Below, one piece after another: positions 17,364 to 26,772 of a stretch of DNA of 64,000 nucleotides. The translations under genes and the position numbers were made by a program. Below the pieces are notes generated by a model that was given only the letters and a program-made list of their open reading frames with translations, made no database searches and had not been told where the DNA came from. The stretch's first letter is position 1. Every line of letters starts with the position of its first letter. The stretch is from SAR86 cluster bacterium SAR86E (lineage in GTDB: Bacteria > Pseudomonadota > Gammaproteobacteria > Magnimaribacterales > D2472): contig AMWX01000002.1 in NCBI GenBank assembly GCA_000307935.1, positions 1-64,000 on the forward strand, read 5' to 3'.

Positions 17364-17816
17364 ATGAGTGATTACTTGGGACGATTTTTTGCACGCCTGA
17401 TACCCGTTTTATTGATATTGGTCATGATAGTTGTCATTGGTCGATATTTTTTTGGGATTGGAAGAGTGGATATCCAAGAATTAGCTTTGTATGTCCATGC
17501 TCTTATTTTTTTAGGCTGCGCTGGTTGGGCCTATTCTGCAGATGAGCATGTGCGAGTAGACATTTTTTATCGCAATGCTTCTTCTGAGTATAAAAAAGCT
17601 GTTAATACTTTTGGGATAATATTTTTTCTGCTGCCAATGATAGGAGTTCTAGGATATTACGCCACAGATTTCGTTTCAGCCTCTTGGTCAGTTCAGGAAA
17701 TCTCCACTGAGCCAGGCGGTTTAAAAATTGTATACATTCAGAAATCATTTATTTTTTTATTTCCGCTCGTTCTAGGTTTAGCAGGAATAAGGGAGCTCTA
17801 TAGATTATGGAAATAA
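17364..17816 (+). CDS. TRAP transporter small membrane subunit (DctQ type)
   Basis: 150 residues with four predicted membrane segments. The sequence GWAYSADEHVRVDIFYRNAS is the conserved DctQ loop between helices 2 and 3. It pairs with the large DctM subunit, whose start overlaps it by 10 bases. The usual periplasmic binding subunit is absent from this operon; the nearest candidate is at 20921-22018 on the other strand. Confidence 0.93.
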   Translation: MSDYLGRFFARLIPVLLILVMIVVIGRYFFGIGRVDIQELALYVHALIFLGCAGWAYSADEHVRVDIFYRNASSEYKKAVNTFGIIFFLLPMIGVLGYYATDFVSASWSVQEISTEPGGLKIVYIQKSFIFLFPLVLGLAGIRELYRLWK

Positions 17817-19135
17817 TCCCAATTCTTTTAATAGTTCTCATCTGTGCTGCCCTGCTAATTGGTTATCCAGTTGCATTCACACTAGCAGGAACCTCAATCT
17901 TATTTGCACTTCTTGGTATCGCATTAGATTTTTTTGACCCTAATTTATTTAAAACCCTACCCATGCGCATCTTTGGAATCATGAATAACCAAACTCTGCT
18001 TGCTGTGCCCCTGTTTGTTTTCATGGGCGTGGTTTTAGAAAGATCAGGCATTGCAGCCAAGATGTTAAGAGATATGGCGATAGTCTTTAAAAATACCAAT
18101 TCGGGTTTAAGCATCTCCATTATTATTGTTGGTACTCTGTTGGCAGCTAGCACTGGAATTGTTGGAGCAACCGTTGTGACCATGGGCCTCATGTCTCTGC
18201 CTGCCATGTTAAAGCAAGGGTATGACAAAGATTTTGCATCAGGCCTGGTTGCCTCCACAGGAACCTTGGGTCAAATCATTCCACCCTCCATTGCCCTGGT
18301 GCTTCTTGGTGATGTGATGTCCAATGCCTATCAAAGGGCTCAAAATAATATGGGAGTCTTTTCACAAGAAACTGTTTCAGTGGGAGATTTATTTGTTGGT
18401 GCAATTGTCCCAGGCATCTTGATTGTTACTGGGTATTTAATTTACACCATCATTACTAATAGAAAAAAAGAATTTATGCCCATAGAAGAAATTGAAGGCA
18501 AAGCCAACATCTTAAAAACTTTACTTCCACCTGCAACTTTAATTTTTATAGTCCTTGGATCTATTATTGCTGGCATAGCAACACCCACTGAGGCTGCAGG
18601 TGTTGGAGCCTTTGGAGCCCTGATTGTTGCTGGACTCAATGGCAGTGCAAATCTAGAACTCCTAAGGGCAACCAGTTACAAAGCTGCAACAGTTACCACT
18701 ATGATTTTTAGCATTCTTATTGGTGCTTCAATTTTCTCTTTAATCTTTAGGGGTGTAGGTGGTGATCTATTGGTAGATCAAATTTTTGAAATGATGCCAG
18801 GCGGAAAATATACTGCCCTATTGTTTATTCTGCTAGCCATCTTCCTCTTTGGTTTTATCTTAGACTTTATAGAAATTTGCTATGTCATTATCCCATTAGT
18901 TGCCCCGCCACTTTTAATGATGGGTTTTGATCCTGTTTGGCTTGGAATCCTCATGGCAATTAACTTACAAACTTCTTTCTTAACGCCACCTTTTGGTTTC
19001 TCTCTCTTCTATTTAAGAGGAGTGGCAGATGAAAGCATTAAGACCACAGATATTTATAAAGGAGTTATTCCCTTTATTTTGATTCAACTAGCTGTATTAT
19101 TGATCGTAATAATTTTCCCATTTTTTATTTTATAA
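17807..19135 (+). CDS. TRAP transporter large membrane subunit (DctM type)
   Basis: 442 residues, about 12-13 membrane segments. The two repeated helical-hairpin regions are visible: ASTGIVGATVVTMGLMSLPAML with GTLGQIIPPSIALVLLGD, and GIATPTEAAGVGAFGALI with NLQTSFLTPPFGFSLFYLRG. It forms the sodium-driven channel for organic acid import. The associated substrate-binding protein is of the TakP/2-oxo-acid type, so keto or hydroxy acids are the likely cargo. A 77-residue membrane gene follows after 4 bases. Confidence 0.95.
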   Translation: MEIIPILLIVLICAALLIGYPVAFTLAGTSILFALLGIALDFFDPNLFKTLPMRIFGIMNNQTLLAVPLFVFMGVVLERSGIAAKMLRDMAIVFKNTNSGLSISIIIVGTLLAASTGIVGATVVTMGLMSLPAMLKQGYDKDFASGLVASTGTLGQIIPPSIALVLLGDVMSNAYQRAQNNMGVFSQETVSVGDLFVGAIVPGILIVTGYLIYTIITNRKKEFMPIEEIEGKANILKTLLPPATLIFIVLGSIIAGIATPTEAAGVGAFGALIVAGLNGSANLELLRATSYKAATVTTMIFSILIGASIFSLIFRGVGGDLLVDQIFEMMPGGKYTALLFILLAIFLFGFILDFIEICYVIIPLVAPPLLMMGFDPVWLGILMAINLQTSFLTPPFGFSLFYLRGVADESIKTTDIYKGVIPFILIQLAVLLIVIIFPFFIL

Positions 19136-19139
19136 GCCT

Positions 19140-19373
19140 ATGAATTCAAACTCTCTCCTTTTTGCATTTGGTGCCATTACTTTTCTTGTAACTTTTTCGT
19201 GGTTTAAATATGCTGCCATGGAAGTTTTTAAAAAAGAGCTTGAATCTGCTGAGGAAGATCAAGGGGTTTGGACAAAACTATTTAAAGTTTTCTTGGTGGA
19301 TTGGTTGGTATGTGTTGCAGGAGTTCTCGGAACGGGAATTTTATTTGTAACAGTCTTTAATATGGCTCACTAA
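19140..19373 (+). CDS. Small two-helix membrane protein, unknown
   Basis: 77 residues with a hydrophobic N-terminal segment (about 5-25), a charged middle ([12 protein letters not shown]) and a second segment (about 50-72). It lies four bases after the DctM gene, so it may be co-expressed with the TRAP transporter. It ends within 4 bases of the opposing lipA end. No family was recognised. Confidence 0.7.
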   Translation: MNSNSLLFAFGAITFLVTFSWFKYAAMEVFKKELESAEEDQGVWTKLFKVFLVDWLVCVAGVLGTGILFVTVFNMAH

Positions 19374-20332
19374 AGGCCAGCATTATTTTTTTCTAATGCT
19401 CTCTCTGCTCGATAGCTAGATCGAACCATGGGTCCAGAGACAACTTCTAAAAAGCCTTTTGATAATCCAATATCTCGATAGCGATCGAATTCTTCTGGAG
19501 TAACCCATCGCTCTACCGGTAAATGATTTAAGGTTGGTCTAAGATATTGGCCTAAAGTTAAGATGTCTACTTTATTGGCAATGAGGTCATCCATGGTCTC
19601 TTCTATCTCAGCATCGGTTTCGCCCAAGCCTAAGATCAAGCTAGTTTTAGTTAAGACTTTTGGATTAATTCTTTTTGATTCTGCTAAAACTTCAAGAGTC
19701 TGCTCATACCCTGCTCTTATATCTCTTACTGGATGAGTGAGCCGTTTAACTGTCTCCACATTTTGAGCAAAAACTTCCAGCCCACAATTAACCAAGGTCT
19801 CAATGGAAGAAGATAGTCCTTTAAAATCTGGAGTTAAAGCCTCAACGGCAGTTTGTGGATTAAGCTCTTTAATGGCTTTAACAGTTTGTGCGTAATGCTC
19901 AGCCCCACCATCTTCTAAATCATCTCTGTTAACAGAAGTTAGAACCACATACTTAAGCCCCATGGTCTTTACAGCTTTGGCTGTATGCATTGGCTCATCT
20001 AAATCCAGCCAACCCTTTGGATTTCCCGTATCTACAGAGCAAAATTTGCATGCTCTAGTACACACAGAGCCCATTAACATGAAAGTGGCTGTTCCTGCCG
20101 ACCAACATTCTGAAATATTTGGGCACATGGCCTCTTCACAGACTGTGTAGAGCTTTTTATCCTGAACTTGTTGTTTTACAGAATTAAATTTTTTATCAAA
20201 TGTTGCCTTAACCCTGATCCACTCTGGTTTCTTCTGGTTTGGAACAGATGAATATTGATTAGCTTTCTGACCATTTTTAACAGCTTTGATGCCATCTCTA
20301 TTGATGATCTTCTGTGTTGGGATAATTTCCAT
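19370..20332 (-). CDS. lipA: Lipoyl synthase
   Basis: 320 residues. It inserts two sulfurs into octanoyl-carrier protein domains. The auxiliary cluster motif is [12 protein letters not shown] and the radical-SAM cluster motif is CTRACKFC. The C-terminal [10 protein letters not shown] supplies the Ser ligand of the auxiliary cluster. It follows lipB directly (1-base overlap), giving a complete lipoate assembly pair for the 2-oxoacid dehydrogenases. Confidence 0.97.
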   Translation of the reverse strand: MEIIPTQKIINRDGIKAVKNGQKANQYSSVPNQKKPEWIRVKATFDKKFNSVKQQVQDKKLYTVCEEAMCPNISECWSAGTATFMLMGSVCTRACKFCSVDTGNPKGWLDLDEPMHTAKAVKTMGLKYVVLTSVNRDDLEDGGAEHYAQTVKAIKELNPQTAVEALTPDFKGLSSSIETLVNCGLEVFAQNVETVKRLTHPVRDIRAGYEQTLEVLAESKRINPKVLTKTSLILGLGETDAEIEETMDDLIANKVDILTLGQYLRPTLNHLPVERWVTPEEFDRYRDIGLSKGFLEVVSGPMVRSSYRAERALEKNNAGL

Positions 20333-20937
20333 TAACTAAATAGTGTGTGCATTTCTTTTATTGCGACTGATTCTACATCTTCAAGGGTTACATTTGAATC
20401 AAAATGACTAATTTGAGTAACTTCTAGGCCCTCATAGCCACAAGGATTAATCAAACTAAAAGGGGCTAAGTCCATATTCACATTTAAACTGATGCCATGG
20501 TAACTGCGACCCTTCGAAATTCTAAAACCGATAGAAGCTATTTTTTTGTCTTCAACATAGACGCCTGGCGCTCCTTCAATAAAAGAGCTTTCAATGGAGT
20601 AATTCTTGAGTATGTTTTGTATTAGGTTTTGTAAATTTGCAACCAGCGCCTTGGGTCCTAATTTTTTTTCTTTAATATCTAGTAAAAAATAAATGACCAG
20701 CTGACCTGGTCCATGAAAAGTAACCTCGCCACCCCGATCAGTTTGAATAACTGGAATATCTCCTGGATTTAGAACATGAGCTTTATCTGCTGCAGTGCCA
20801 AGGGTGAAAACTGGTGGATGTTCTAAAAGCCAAATTTGATCTTTGAAAGATTTGGCCTGGACCAAAGAGCGCATTTGCTCATAAGTGTCTGCATAGGCTT
20901 GGGTGCCTAAACTCAGAAACTCAGGAGTTTTCGTCAC
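20332..20937 (-). CDS. lipB: Octanoyl transferase LipB
   Basis: About 201 residues. It moves the octanoyl group from acyl carrier protein to lipoyl domains. The signature [16 protein letters not shown] is present, with the catalytic Lys in [10 protein letters not shown] and the catalytic Cys in [13 protein letters not shown] at 20937 gives the expected N-terminus just before FLSLGTQAY; an ATG at 20964 and a longer frame to 21021 are alternatives but run into the upstream TRAP gene. No strong Shine-Dalgarno decides the start. Confidence 0.94.
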   Translation of the reverse strand: MTKTPEFLSLGTQAYADTYEQMRSLVQAKSFKDQIWLLEHPPVFTLGTAADKAHVLNPGDIPVIQTDRGGEVTFHGPGQLVIYFLLDIKEKKLGPKALVANLQNLIQNILKNYSIESSFIEGAPGVYVEDKKIASIGFRISKGRSYHGISLNVNMDLAPFSLINPCGYEGLEVTQISHFDSNVTLEDVESVAIKEMHTLFS

Positions 20938-22018
20938 TGTTTGTGCGTGCTTCAACGAAAGCATCTTCGGCAATGGCATGAAAGCTTTTGACCTCTGCCA
21001 TGAAAGTTTTAAAAGAGTCATAGACTTTTTTTACATCCTGATCATTGGCAGCTGAAGTCTCTAAAATCTCTTCTGAAATAGCTCTAAATTCATTGATCAC
21101 ATCCTCTGGCAATTCTCTTAATTGGACATCATGGTTGGTAATTAAATCCTGAAGCGCTCTGTTATTAGAGGCAGTGTACTCATCCAATAAATCTTGGTTC
21201 ACTGCCTTGGCTGCTACCGTGACAATCGATTGAAGATGAGGTGGCAATGAATTCCATGCATCTAAATTAATAGTGAATTCCAGCATTGAACCTGGCTCGT
21301 GCCAACCTGGATAGTAATAATACTTAGCAACTTGTTGAAAACCAAAAGCAAGATCATTGTATGGACCCACCCATTCAACAGCATCGATGATGCCTGTTTG
21401 CATGGCGGTATAAAGCTCGCCTCCAGGAATATTCACTGGAATGCCGCCAGCTCTTTTAAACACTTCTCCACCAAAACCAGGAAAACGCATTTTTAATCCC
21501 TTGATATCATCAAGTGAATTAATTTCTTTGTTAAACCAACCAAACATTTGAGTCCCAGTATTGCCTCCTGGCAAGGGTTTCATGTTGAAAGGTTTATATA
21601 ATTCTTCCCAAAGCTCTAAGCCGCCGCCCCTATTAACCCAAGCATTAATCTCATCGGCAGTAAAACCAAAAGGCACACCTGCAAAGAATTGTGCAGCTGG
21701 AACTTTACCTTTCCAATAATATGCACCACCATGACCCATTTCGACTGCACCCGAAGAGACAGCATCAAAAACGCCCATGGCAGGAACAAACTCTCCAGCC
21801 CCATAAACTGTTACCTTTAATTGGCCCTGTGACATTCTCTCTACCAATTTACTGAATCTCTCTGGAGCCATTCCTAGACCGGGATAATTTTTTGGCCAAG
21901 TGGTCACCAATGACCATGAAAAGTTTTGAGCCTTTATGTTACTCGTTGTATTTGGCTCTGCTTGTCCGCATGCAAAAAGTAAACTTATAGCCAGACCAGT
22001 TATTAAAAAATTTTTCAT
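20921..22018 (-). CDS. TRAP transporter substrate-binding lipoprotein (DctP/TakP type)
   Basis: 365 residues with lipobox LFAC (Cys17). The mature part opens with SLVTTWPKNYPGLGMAPERF and carries GGAYYWKGKVPAAQFFAGVPFG and the DAVEWVGPYND block, features of the TakP subfamily that binds 2-oxo acids or related carboxylates. It lies between uvrD (4-base overlap) and lipB, opposite to and separate from its likely membrane partners at 17364-19135. Cargo is inferred from subfamily only. Confidence 0.92.
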   Translation of the reverse strand: MKNFLITGLAISLLFACGQAEPNTTSNIKAQNFSWSLVTTWPKNYPGLGMAPERFSKLVERMSQGQLKVTVYGAGEFVPAMGVFDAVSSGAVEMGHGGAYYWKGKVPAAQFFAGVPFGFTADEINAWVNRGGGLELWEELYKPFNMKPLPGGNTGTQMFGWFNKEINSLDDIKGLKMRFPGFGGEVFKRAGGIPVNIPGGELYTAMQTGIIDAVEWVGPYNDLAFGFQQVAKYYYYPGWHEPGSMLEFTINLDAWNSLPPHLQSIVTVAAKAVNQDLLDEYTASNNRALQDLITNHDVQLRELPEDVINEFRAISEEILETSAANDQDVKKVYDSFKTFMAEVKSFHAIAEDAFVEARTNSDENS

Positions 22019-24189
22019 CCCAACATCTCCAATTTAGCAAAAGCGAGTACCAGCCATTTGCTGCCAGCTTTTTCAAAATTAATTTGAACTCTTGCTGACT
22101 CGCCAGATCCCTCATAGTTTAAAACGACACCGAGTCCAAAGGTAGGGTGAACAACTTTTTGTCCCAGCCCAATACCCACCTCATCTTTAAAATCCATAGT
22201 CGATTTTTTTGGTTTACGTACATAAGAAGTTGTCACTGAGGCACGGGGTCTAATCTCCTCAATGAACACTGCTGGAATTTCCTTCAAAAATCTTGAGGGT
22301 GGATTAAACACATCCGATCCATGCAATCTTCTAGATTCGGCGTGAGTTAAATATAATTTTTTCATAGCTCTAGTAATGCCGACATAGCAAAGTCTTCTTT
22401 CTTCCTCTAGTTGCGATGGTGATTCGATAGATCTTCCATGCGGAAAAAGAGTCTCTTCTAAACCCGTTATGAAAACCAATGGGAATTCCAATCCCTTAGC
22501 TGAATGCAAGGTCATTAACTGGACAGCGTCTTGAAACTCATCAGCCTGTGTATCTCCAGCGTCTAAGGAAACTGTATCCAAGAAAATTTCTGCAATCTCT
22601 TTGTGAGATTTTTCCTTTTCAAATGATTGCTCAAAGTTCTTTGCGGAAGTTACAAGCTCTTCTAAGTTTTCTATTCTTGTTTTGCCTTTTTCTCCAGCTT
22701 CTTTTTTATGATAATGATATAGACCTGATTTTTGAATGATCAGTTCCATCAAATCTGACAGAGGAGTTGTATCAAGCAATTCTATGCAGTGTGCAATCAG
22801 TTCAAGATATGCTCTTAAGCCCTGACCAGCCTTACCGCCCATTTTCCCTTCATCAAGGAGTTTTGCTGCTGCTTTTATATAGGACAAGTTATAGGCCTTA
22901 GCGGCATCTCTAATTTTGGCTTGAGACTTTACTCCAATGCCTCTAGTTGGATTAGCTATAGAGCGCTCAAATGCTGGATTATCATGCGGATTAAAGACAA
23001 CCTTTAAATAACTCATGGCATTTTTAATCTCCATGCGCTCATAGAATCTAAGACCGCCATATATTCGATAAGGGATATTAATTCGAAGCAATGCTTCCTC
23101 TAAAGCCCTAGATTGAGCATTGGAGCGGTAGACTATGCCAACATCCTGATAGAGCTCACCGCCATCCATCCAATTTTTAATTGTTCCAGCAATAAATCTA
23201 GCCTCATCCTGTTCGTTGTATGCTTGGTAAAGGGTAATAGGTTCGCCTTCTAACGAATCAGTCCATAGATTTTTTCCTAGCCGATCCTGATTGTTATCAA
23301 TCAATGCATTGGCTGCACTTAAAATCACGCTGGTGGAACGATAGTTTTGCTCTAAGCGAATAATTTTAGCTTTTTCAAAGCTTGCTTCAAAAGAAGCAAT
23401 GTTTTCCACCTTAGCTCCTCGCCAACCATAAATGGATTGATCATCATCTCCAACAGCAGTTATAGTGGAAACATCCGAGGCCACTTCTTTTAACCAGTTA
23501 TATTGAATGGTGTTAGTGTCCTGAAACTCATCAACTAAAACAGCTTTAAATCTATTGTGAAAAAATTCTTTCACGGTTTTGTTGGTTTTAACTAACTCAT
23601 ATGCTTTTAGCAAAAGCTCAGCAAAATCAACCAGACTGTCATTAAGACAGGCTTCTTCATAATGTTTGTAAATGCCTTTAACTGTTTGGGCATAAAAATC
23701 TCCGTTGTCATTAACTTTATCAGCACGAATGCCTTCATCTTTCCAACTATTTATTTGCCATTGCATTTGTTTAGGCGGCCAAGCACCATCATCAAAGCCT
23801 GCCTCTTTAACTAAGCGCTTGATGATCCGTAATTGATCATCGCTATCCAAAATAGTGAAGCCAGAAATTAGGCCTGCTTCTTTATGAAATCGTTTGAGAG
23901 TTCTGTGTGCTAGACCATGAAAGGTCCCGCACCACATATCACCTGCAGGAGATTGAAGCAACTCTTGAATTCTTGATTGCATCTCTTGGGCTGCTTTATT
24001 AGTAAAAGTTACCGCCATGATAGATGAGGGATTAAGACCCATGGCTTCGACGTTCCATGCAATTCTATGAACCAACACCCTGGTCTTGCCAGAGCCAGCT
24101 CCAGCCAAAACTAAAAGACTCTTATCTTCTGAGGTGACCGCTTCTCGCTGAGGGTCATTTAAGTTTTCTAGTATGTGAGAAACATCCAT
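22015..24189 (-). CDS. uvrD: DNA helicase II, UvrD/PcrA family
   Basis: 724 residues, SF1A 3'-5' helicase for nucleotide excision and mismatch repair. Walker A is LAGAGSGKTRVLVHR at about 29-43, motif II is VDEFQDTN, motif III GDDDQSIYGWRGA, motif IV RLEQNYRS, and motif V-VI TLHSAKGLEFPLVFITGLEE with RRLCYVGITRA. The C-terminal tudor-like tail KVVHPTFGLGVVLNYEGSG is present. UvrD rather than Rep is suggested by that tail. Confidence 0.96.
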   Translation of the reverse strand: MDVSHILENLNDPQREAVTSEDKSLLVLAGAGSGKTRVLVHRIAWNVEAMGLNPSSIMAVTFTNKAAQEMQSRIQELLQSPAGDMWCGTFHGLAHRTLKRFHKEAGLISGFTILDSDDQLRIIKRLVKEAGFDDGAWPPKQMQWQINSWKDEGIRADKVNDNGDFYAQTVKGIYKHYEEACLNDSLVDFAELLLKAYELVKTNKTVKEFFHNRFKAVLVDEFQDTNTIQYNWLKEVASDVSTITAVGDDDQSIYGWRGAKVENIASFEASFEKAKIIRLEQNYRSTSVILSAANALIDNNQDRLGKNLWTDSLEGEPITLYQAYNEQDEARFIAGTIKNWMDGGELYQDVGIVYRSNAQSRALEEALLRINIPYRIYGGLRFYERMEIKNAMSYLKVVFNPHDNPAFERSIANPTRGIGVKSQAKIRDAAKAYNLSYIKAAAKLLDEGKMGGKAGQGLRAYLELIAHCIELLDTTPLSDLMELIIQKSGLYHYHKKEAGEKGKTRIENLEELVTSAKNFEQSFEKEKSHKEIAEIFLDTVSLDAGDTQADEFQDAVQLMTLHSAKGLEFPLVFITGLEETLFPHGRSIESPSQLEEERRLCYVGITRAMKKLYLTHAESRRLHGSDVFNPPSRFLKEIPAVFIEEIRPRASVTTSYVRKPKKSTMDFKDEVGIGLGQKVVHPTFGLGVVLNYEGSGESARVQINFEKAGSKWLVLAFAKLEMLG

Positions 24190-24231
24190 TAGGGGTTCAT
24201 TTTTTAATCTAAGAAGCCTATTCTAACCTTT

Positions 24232-25074
24232 ATGCAAACTAAATTATTAAGAGAAATTAAAATAGCGCTGCCTAACTTAAGAAAATCTGAAGTGAAGGTT
24301 GCTGAATATATATTAAATAAGCCAAGCGCTATTATCGAGCTTACAACTGCTCAGGCTTCTAACGAAATTGGTGTAAGTGAGCCAACGCTAATTCGGTTTT
24401 GTAAGGCAATAAGTTTTGATGGTTTTCAGAAATTTAAAATGGTCCTTGCCCAGCAACTTGCAGCAGACGATTACTTTAATTCTTATGAAATTGATCCAGA
24501 AGATTCCATTCAGGAGTTAACAGAAAAGGTTTTTGACAGCACCATTAGTGAAATTCTAAATGTTAGATCTCAGTTAGACCAAGAGGCCCTGGAGGACGCT
24601 ATTGAGACTTTGGCAAATGCTAAACGAGTGGAATTTTATGCATTTGGTGGCTCTGTTCCAATAGCAATGGATGCTCAGCATAAATTTTTTAGGCTAAAAA
24701 TACCTTCTTCATGCATCTCTGATCCACATATTCAATTCATGTCTGCTAACTCCTTAAATGACAAAGATGTTGTGGTTGCAATTTCTCAGTCAGGAAATAC
24801 TGCTGCATTAGTGGAAAGTATAAAAACTGTGAAAAATTTTGGCGTCATAGTGATTGGGTTAATGCCATCAAATACTCCATTGTCAAGGATTTGCGATATC
24901 TCGCTTGATATTGATGTTGGTGAAAATGCAAGGCTTACAAGGCCTTTAACTTCTCGTCTTGCCTACATGGCAATAATTGATGTTTTGGCTATTGGAGTGG
25001 CTCAACTTAAACCAGAAGCACAGGATCACTTATTTAATATTGTGACAAGCCAAAGCTCTCTTAAGATAAAATAA
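24232..25074 (+). CDS. RpiR-family transcriptional regulator (HexR-like)
   Basis: 280 residues. The N-terminal HTH_6 domain occupies about 1-77 and includes TTAQASNEIGVSEPTLIRFCKAISFDGFQKFK. A SIS sugar-phosphate-binding domain spans about 120-260 with VVAISQSGNTAALVESI. Among RpiR proteins the spacing fits HexR, which senses 2-keto-3-deoxy-6-phosphogluconate and controls central carbon genes. No sugar operon sits next to it, so the target is unknown. It is divergent from uvrD. Confidence 0.9.
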   Translation: MQTKLLREIKIALPNLRKSEVKVAEYILNKPSAIIELTTAQASNEIGVSEPTLIRFCKAISFDGFQKFKMVLAQQLAADDYFNSYEIDPEDSIQELTEKVFDSTISEILNVRSQLDQEALEDAIETLANAKRVEFYAFGGSVPIAMDAQHKFFRLKIPSSCISDPHIQFMSANSLNDKDVVVAISQSGNTAALVESIKTVKNFGVIVIGLMPSNTPLSRICDISLDIDVGENARLTRPLTSRLAYMAIIDVLAIGVAQLKPEAQDHLFNIVTSQSSLKIK

Positions 25075-25075
25075 A

Positions 25076-25720
25076 TTAATACCTCAAATTTTGTCTAAAC
25101 CAAAGAGTTACAATCCATTTTTTGCCAGATAAAACTGGCATGCCTGCATGCAATGAATTTGGATGAATGTTTGGATGCCCATTTTGACTATCATCATCAC
25201 AAGTATTGTTAAGAACAACGACATCGCCTTTTTTGGGTGGAATGGTAAATCCAAGCTTCGGGAAATCTGTGCCTCCCCCGCTCTGAACATCATTTAAGTA
25301 GACAATGATTGTTAACATTCTTTGTCCACCAGGTTCCCAATTTTTTTTACCCTCAAGAGTGTCAAAGTCAAATGAATCAAAACGTGGCTTATATTCTTCA
25401 TCTTTTTCATAGCAAGCAAGTTGGTACTGCTCAGCATTCCTTATTGGAATCTGCGCTAAAATAGAGAGCCGCTTGCTTACCTCATGAACAAGCTCATTTG
25501 CATCATGTTCAATCCAACAATTTTGACTCGTTCTAGCCCCTAACTTAATTTCATCATTTGCTCCAATAACAGTAGAGTCTTGTAACCTACCTTCCGCCTC
25601 ATTAATAAAGGCATCACACTCTAAATCACTAAGAAAATTCTTTACTAGATAAACTATTGGATTTACAGAATATAGATAAACATTATCTGCAATTTTTTTT
25701 GGAAATTCTTTGTCTTTCAT
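25076..25720 (-). CDS. Prolyl-4-hydroxylase-like 2-oxoglutarate/Fe(II) oxygenase with altered HxD motif
   Basis: 214 residues. The double-stranded beta-helix core aligns end to end with prolyl 4-hydroxylase alpha: YKPRFDSF at 110-117, SGGGTDFPKLG, PKKGDVVVLNN, LHAGMPVLSGKKW. Asp115 and His191 are the second and third iron ligands and Lys201 should bind 2-oxoglutarate. The first ligand, normally His, is Arg113 (codon CGT at 25382-25384), one transition from CAT. The enzyme may be inactive, divergent or use another ligand. No signal peptide, so cytoplasmic. It starts 39 bases from a divergent GT60 gene. Confidence 0.9.
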   Translation of the reverse strand: MKDKEFPKKIADNVYLYSVNPIVYLVKNFLSDLECDAFINEAEGRLQDSTVIGANDEIKLGARTSQNCWIEHDANELVHEVSKRLSILAQIPIRNAEQYQLACYEKDEEYKPRFDSFDFDTLEGKKNWEPGGQRMLTIIVYLNDVQSGGGTDFPKLGFTIPPKKGDVVVLNNTCDDDSQNGHPNIHPNSLHAGMPVLSGKKWIVTLWFRQNLRY

Positions 25721-25759
25721 GTGAGATAATTGTAATTTAAAAGATTGCTCCTAGCACAT

Positions 25760-26755
25760 ATGAAAATATTTATTTCTATTGCTTCTTACCAAGATCCTTT
25801 GCTGTTAGAAACTTTATGCAGCGCTTATACAAATGCAAGATTTAAAGATAGCTTAGTATTTGGGGTATGTGAGCAGGCTGATCAAGGCATAGACTTAGAC
25901 AGTATAGTTTTTAAGGATCAAATCAAATATGAACTGCTAGATCCAGTGATGGCAAAAGGTCCTTGCTGGGCTAGAGGGCGAATTCAGCAGTATTATTCTG
26001 ATGAAGAATTTTTTTTACAAATAGATTCTCATACAATTTTTAAAGCAAATTGGGATCATATTCTTATTGAAAATTATACTTGGCTTGAAAATACTCAAAA
26101 AGATTCCTTTGTTATCAGCGGGTATCCTAGAGAATTTAAACCTAACTCTGATTTAACATCATTTGAATTAGACACATCGAGCAAAGTTACTTGGGGTATT
26201 GCATTACAAGAAGATAAAATTTTTGATGATGGGCACTATTCTGGTCAAAGGGCTTTTCCTACAGATTTAACCAATCCACTAAAAGGTTATTTAATTGCAG
26301 CTGGCTTTCTTTTTACTAGGGGAGTGCTTGTGAATGAAATACCATATGATCCAAAATTCTATTTCCATGGTGAAGAGCTTAGCCTTGCACTAAGACTTTT
26401 CACGAATCAGTGGGATGTTATATATATTCCGGAAGCGCCATTATTTCATTTTTACACTGATGTAAATAATTTACCAAGAAAGCTACACTGGGATGAAGAG
26501 GATGAAAAAAATAGAATTGAAAAGTGGACTGAATTAGATAAAAAAAGTAAATCTAGATTAACCGACTTGATATTAAATAAATTAGATGAGCCATTTGGAC
26601 TTGGCAATCATAGAACAATTGAAGATTTTGGGGCATTGATTGGAGTCGATATGATTCAAAAAAAAATAAATAATCTTGACTTGGCAACAAAATCTTTATC
26701 TTTTAAAGAAATAACATCCGGCACTTTGCCCTATAAAGAAATACTTTTAAAATAA
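25760..26755 (+). CDS. GT60-type GlcNAc transferase (PF11397, Skp1-GnT-like)
   Basis: 331 residues. It begins with the family opening MKIFISIASYQDP, then GPCWARGRIQQ at 67-77 and the DxD-like metal site LQIDSHTIF at 86-94. The later block YFHGEELSLALRLF at 201-214 is also typical. The Dictyostelium founder adds GlcNAc to hydroxyproline of Skp1 in the cytoplasm. The head-to-head neighbour is a prolyl hydroxylase homologue, so a hydroxyproline-linked glycan is the leading guess. ATG at 25760 is used; a TTG at 25745 would add five residues. The protein acceptor is unknown. Confidence 0.88.
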   Translation: MKIFISIASYQDPLLLETLCSAYTNARFKDSLVFGVCEQADQGIDLDSIVFKDQIKYELLDPVMAKGPCWARGRIQQYYSDEEFFLQIDSHTIFKANWDHILIENYTWLENTQKDSFVISGYPREFKPNSDLTSFELDTSSKVTWGIALQEDKIFDDGHYSGQRAFPTDLTNPLKGYLIAAGFLFTRGVLVNEIPYDPKFYFHGEELSLALRLFTNQWDVIYIPEAPLFHFYTDVNNLPRKLHWDEEDEKNRIEKWTELDKKSKSRLTDLILNKLDEPFGLGNHRTIEDFGALIGVDMIQKKINNLDLATKSLSFKEITSGTLPYKEILLK

Positions 26756-26772
26756 AATTTCATGGAGAAAAT

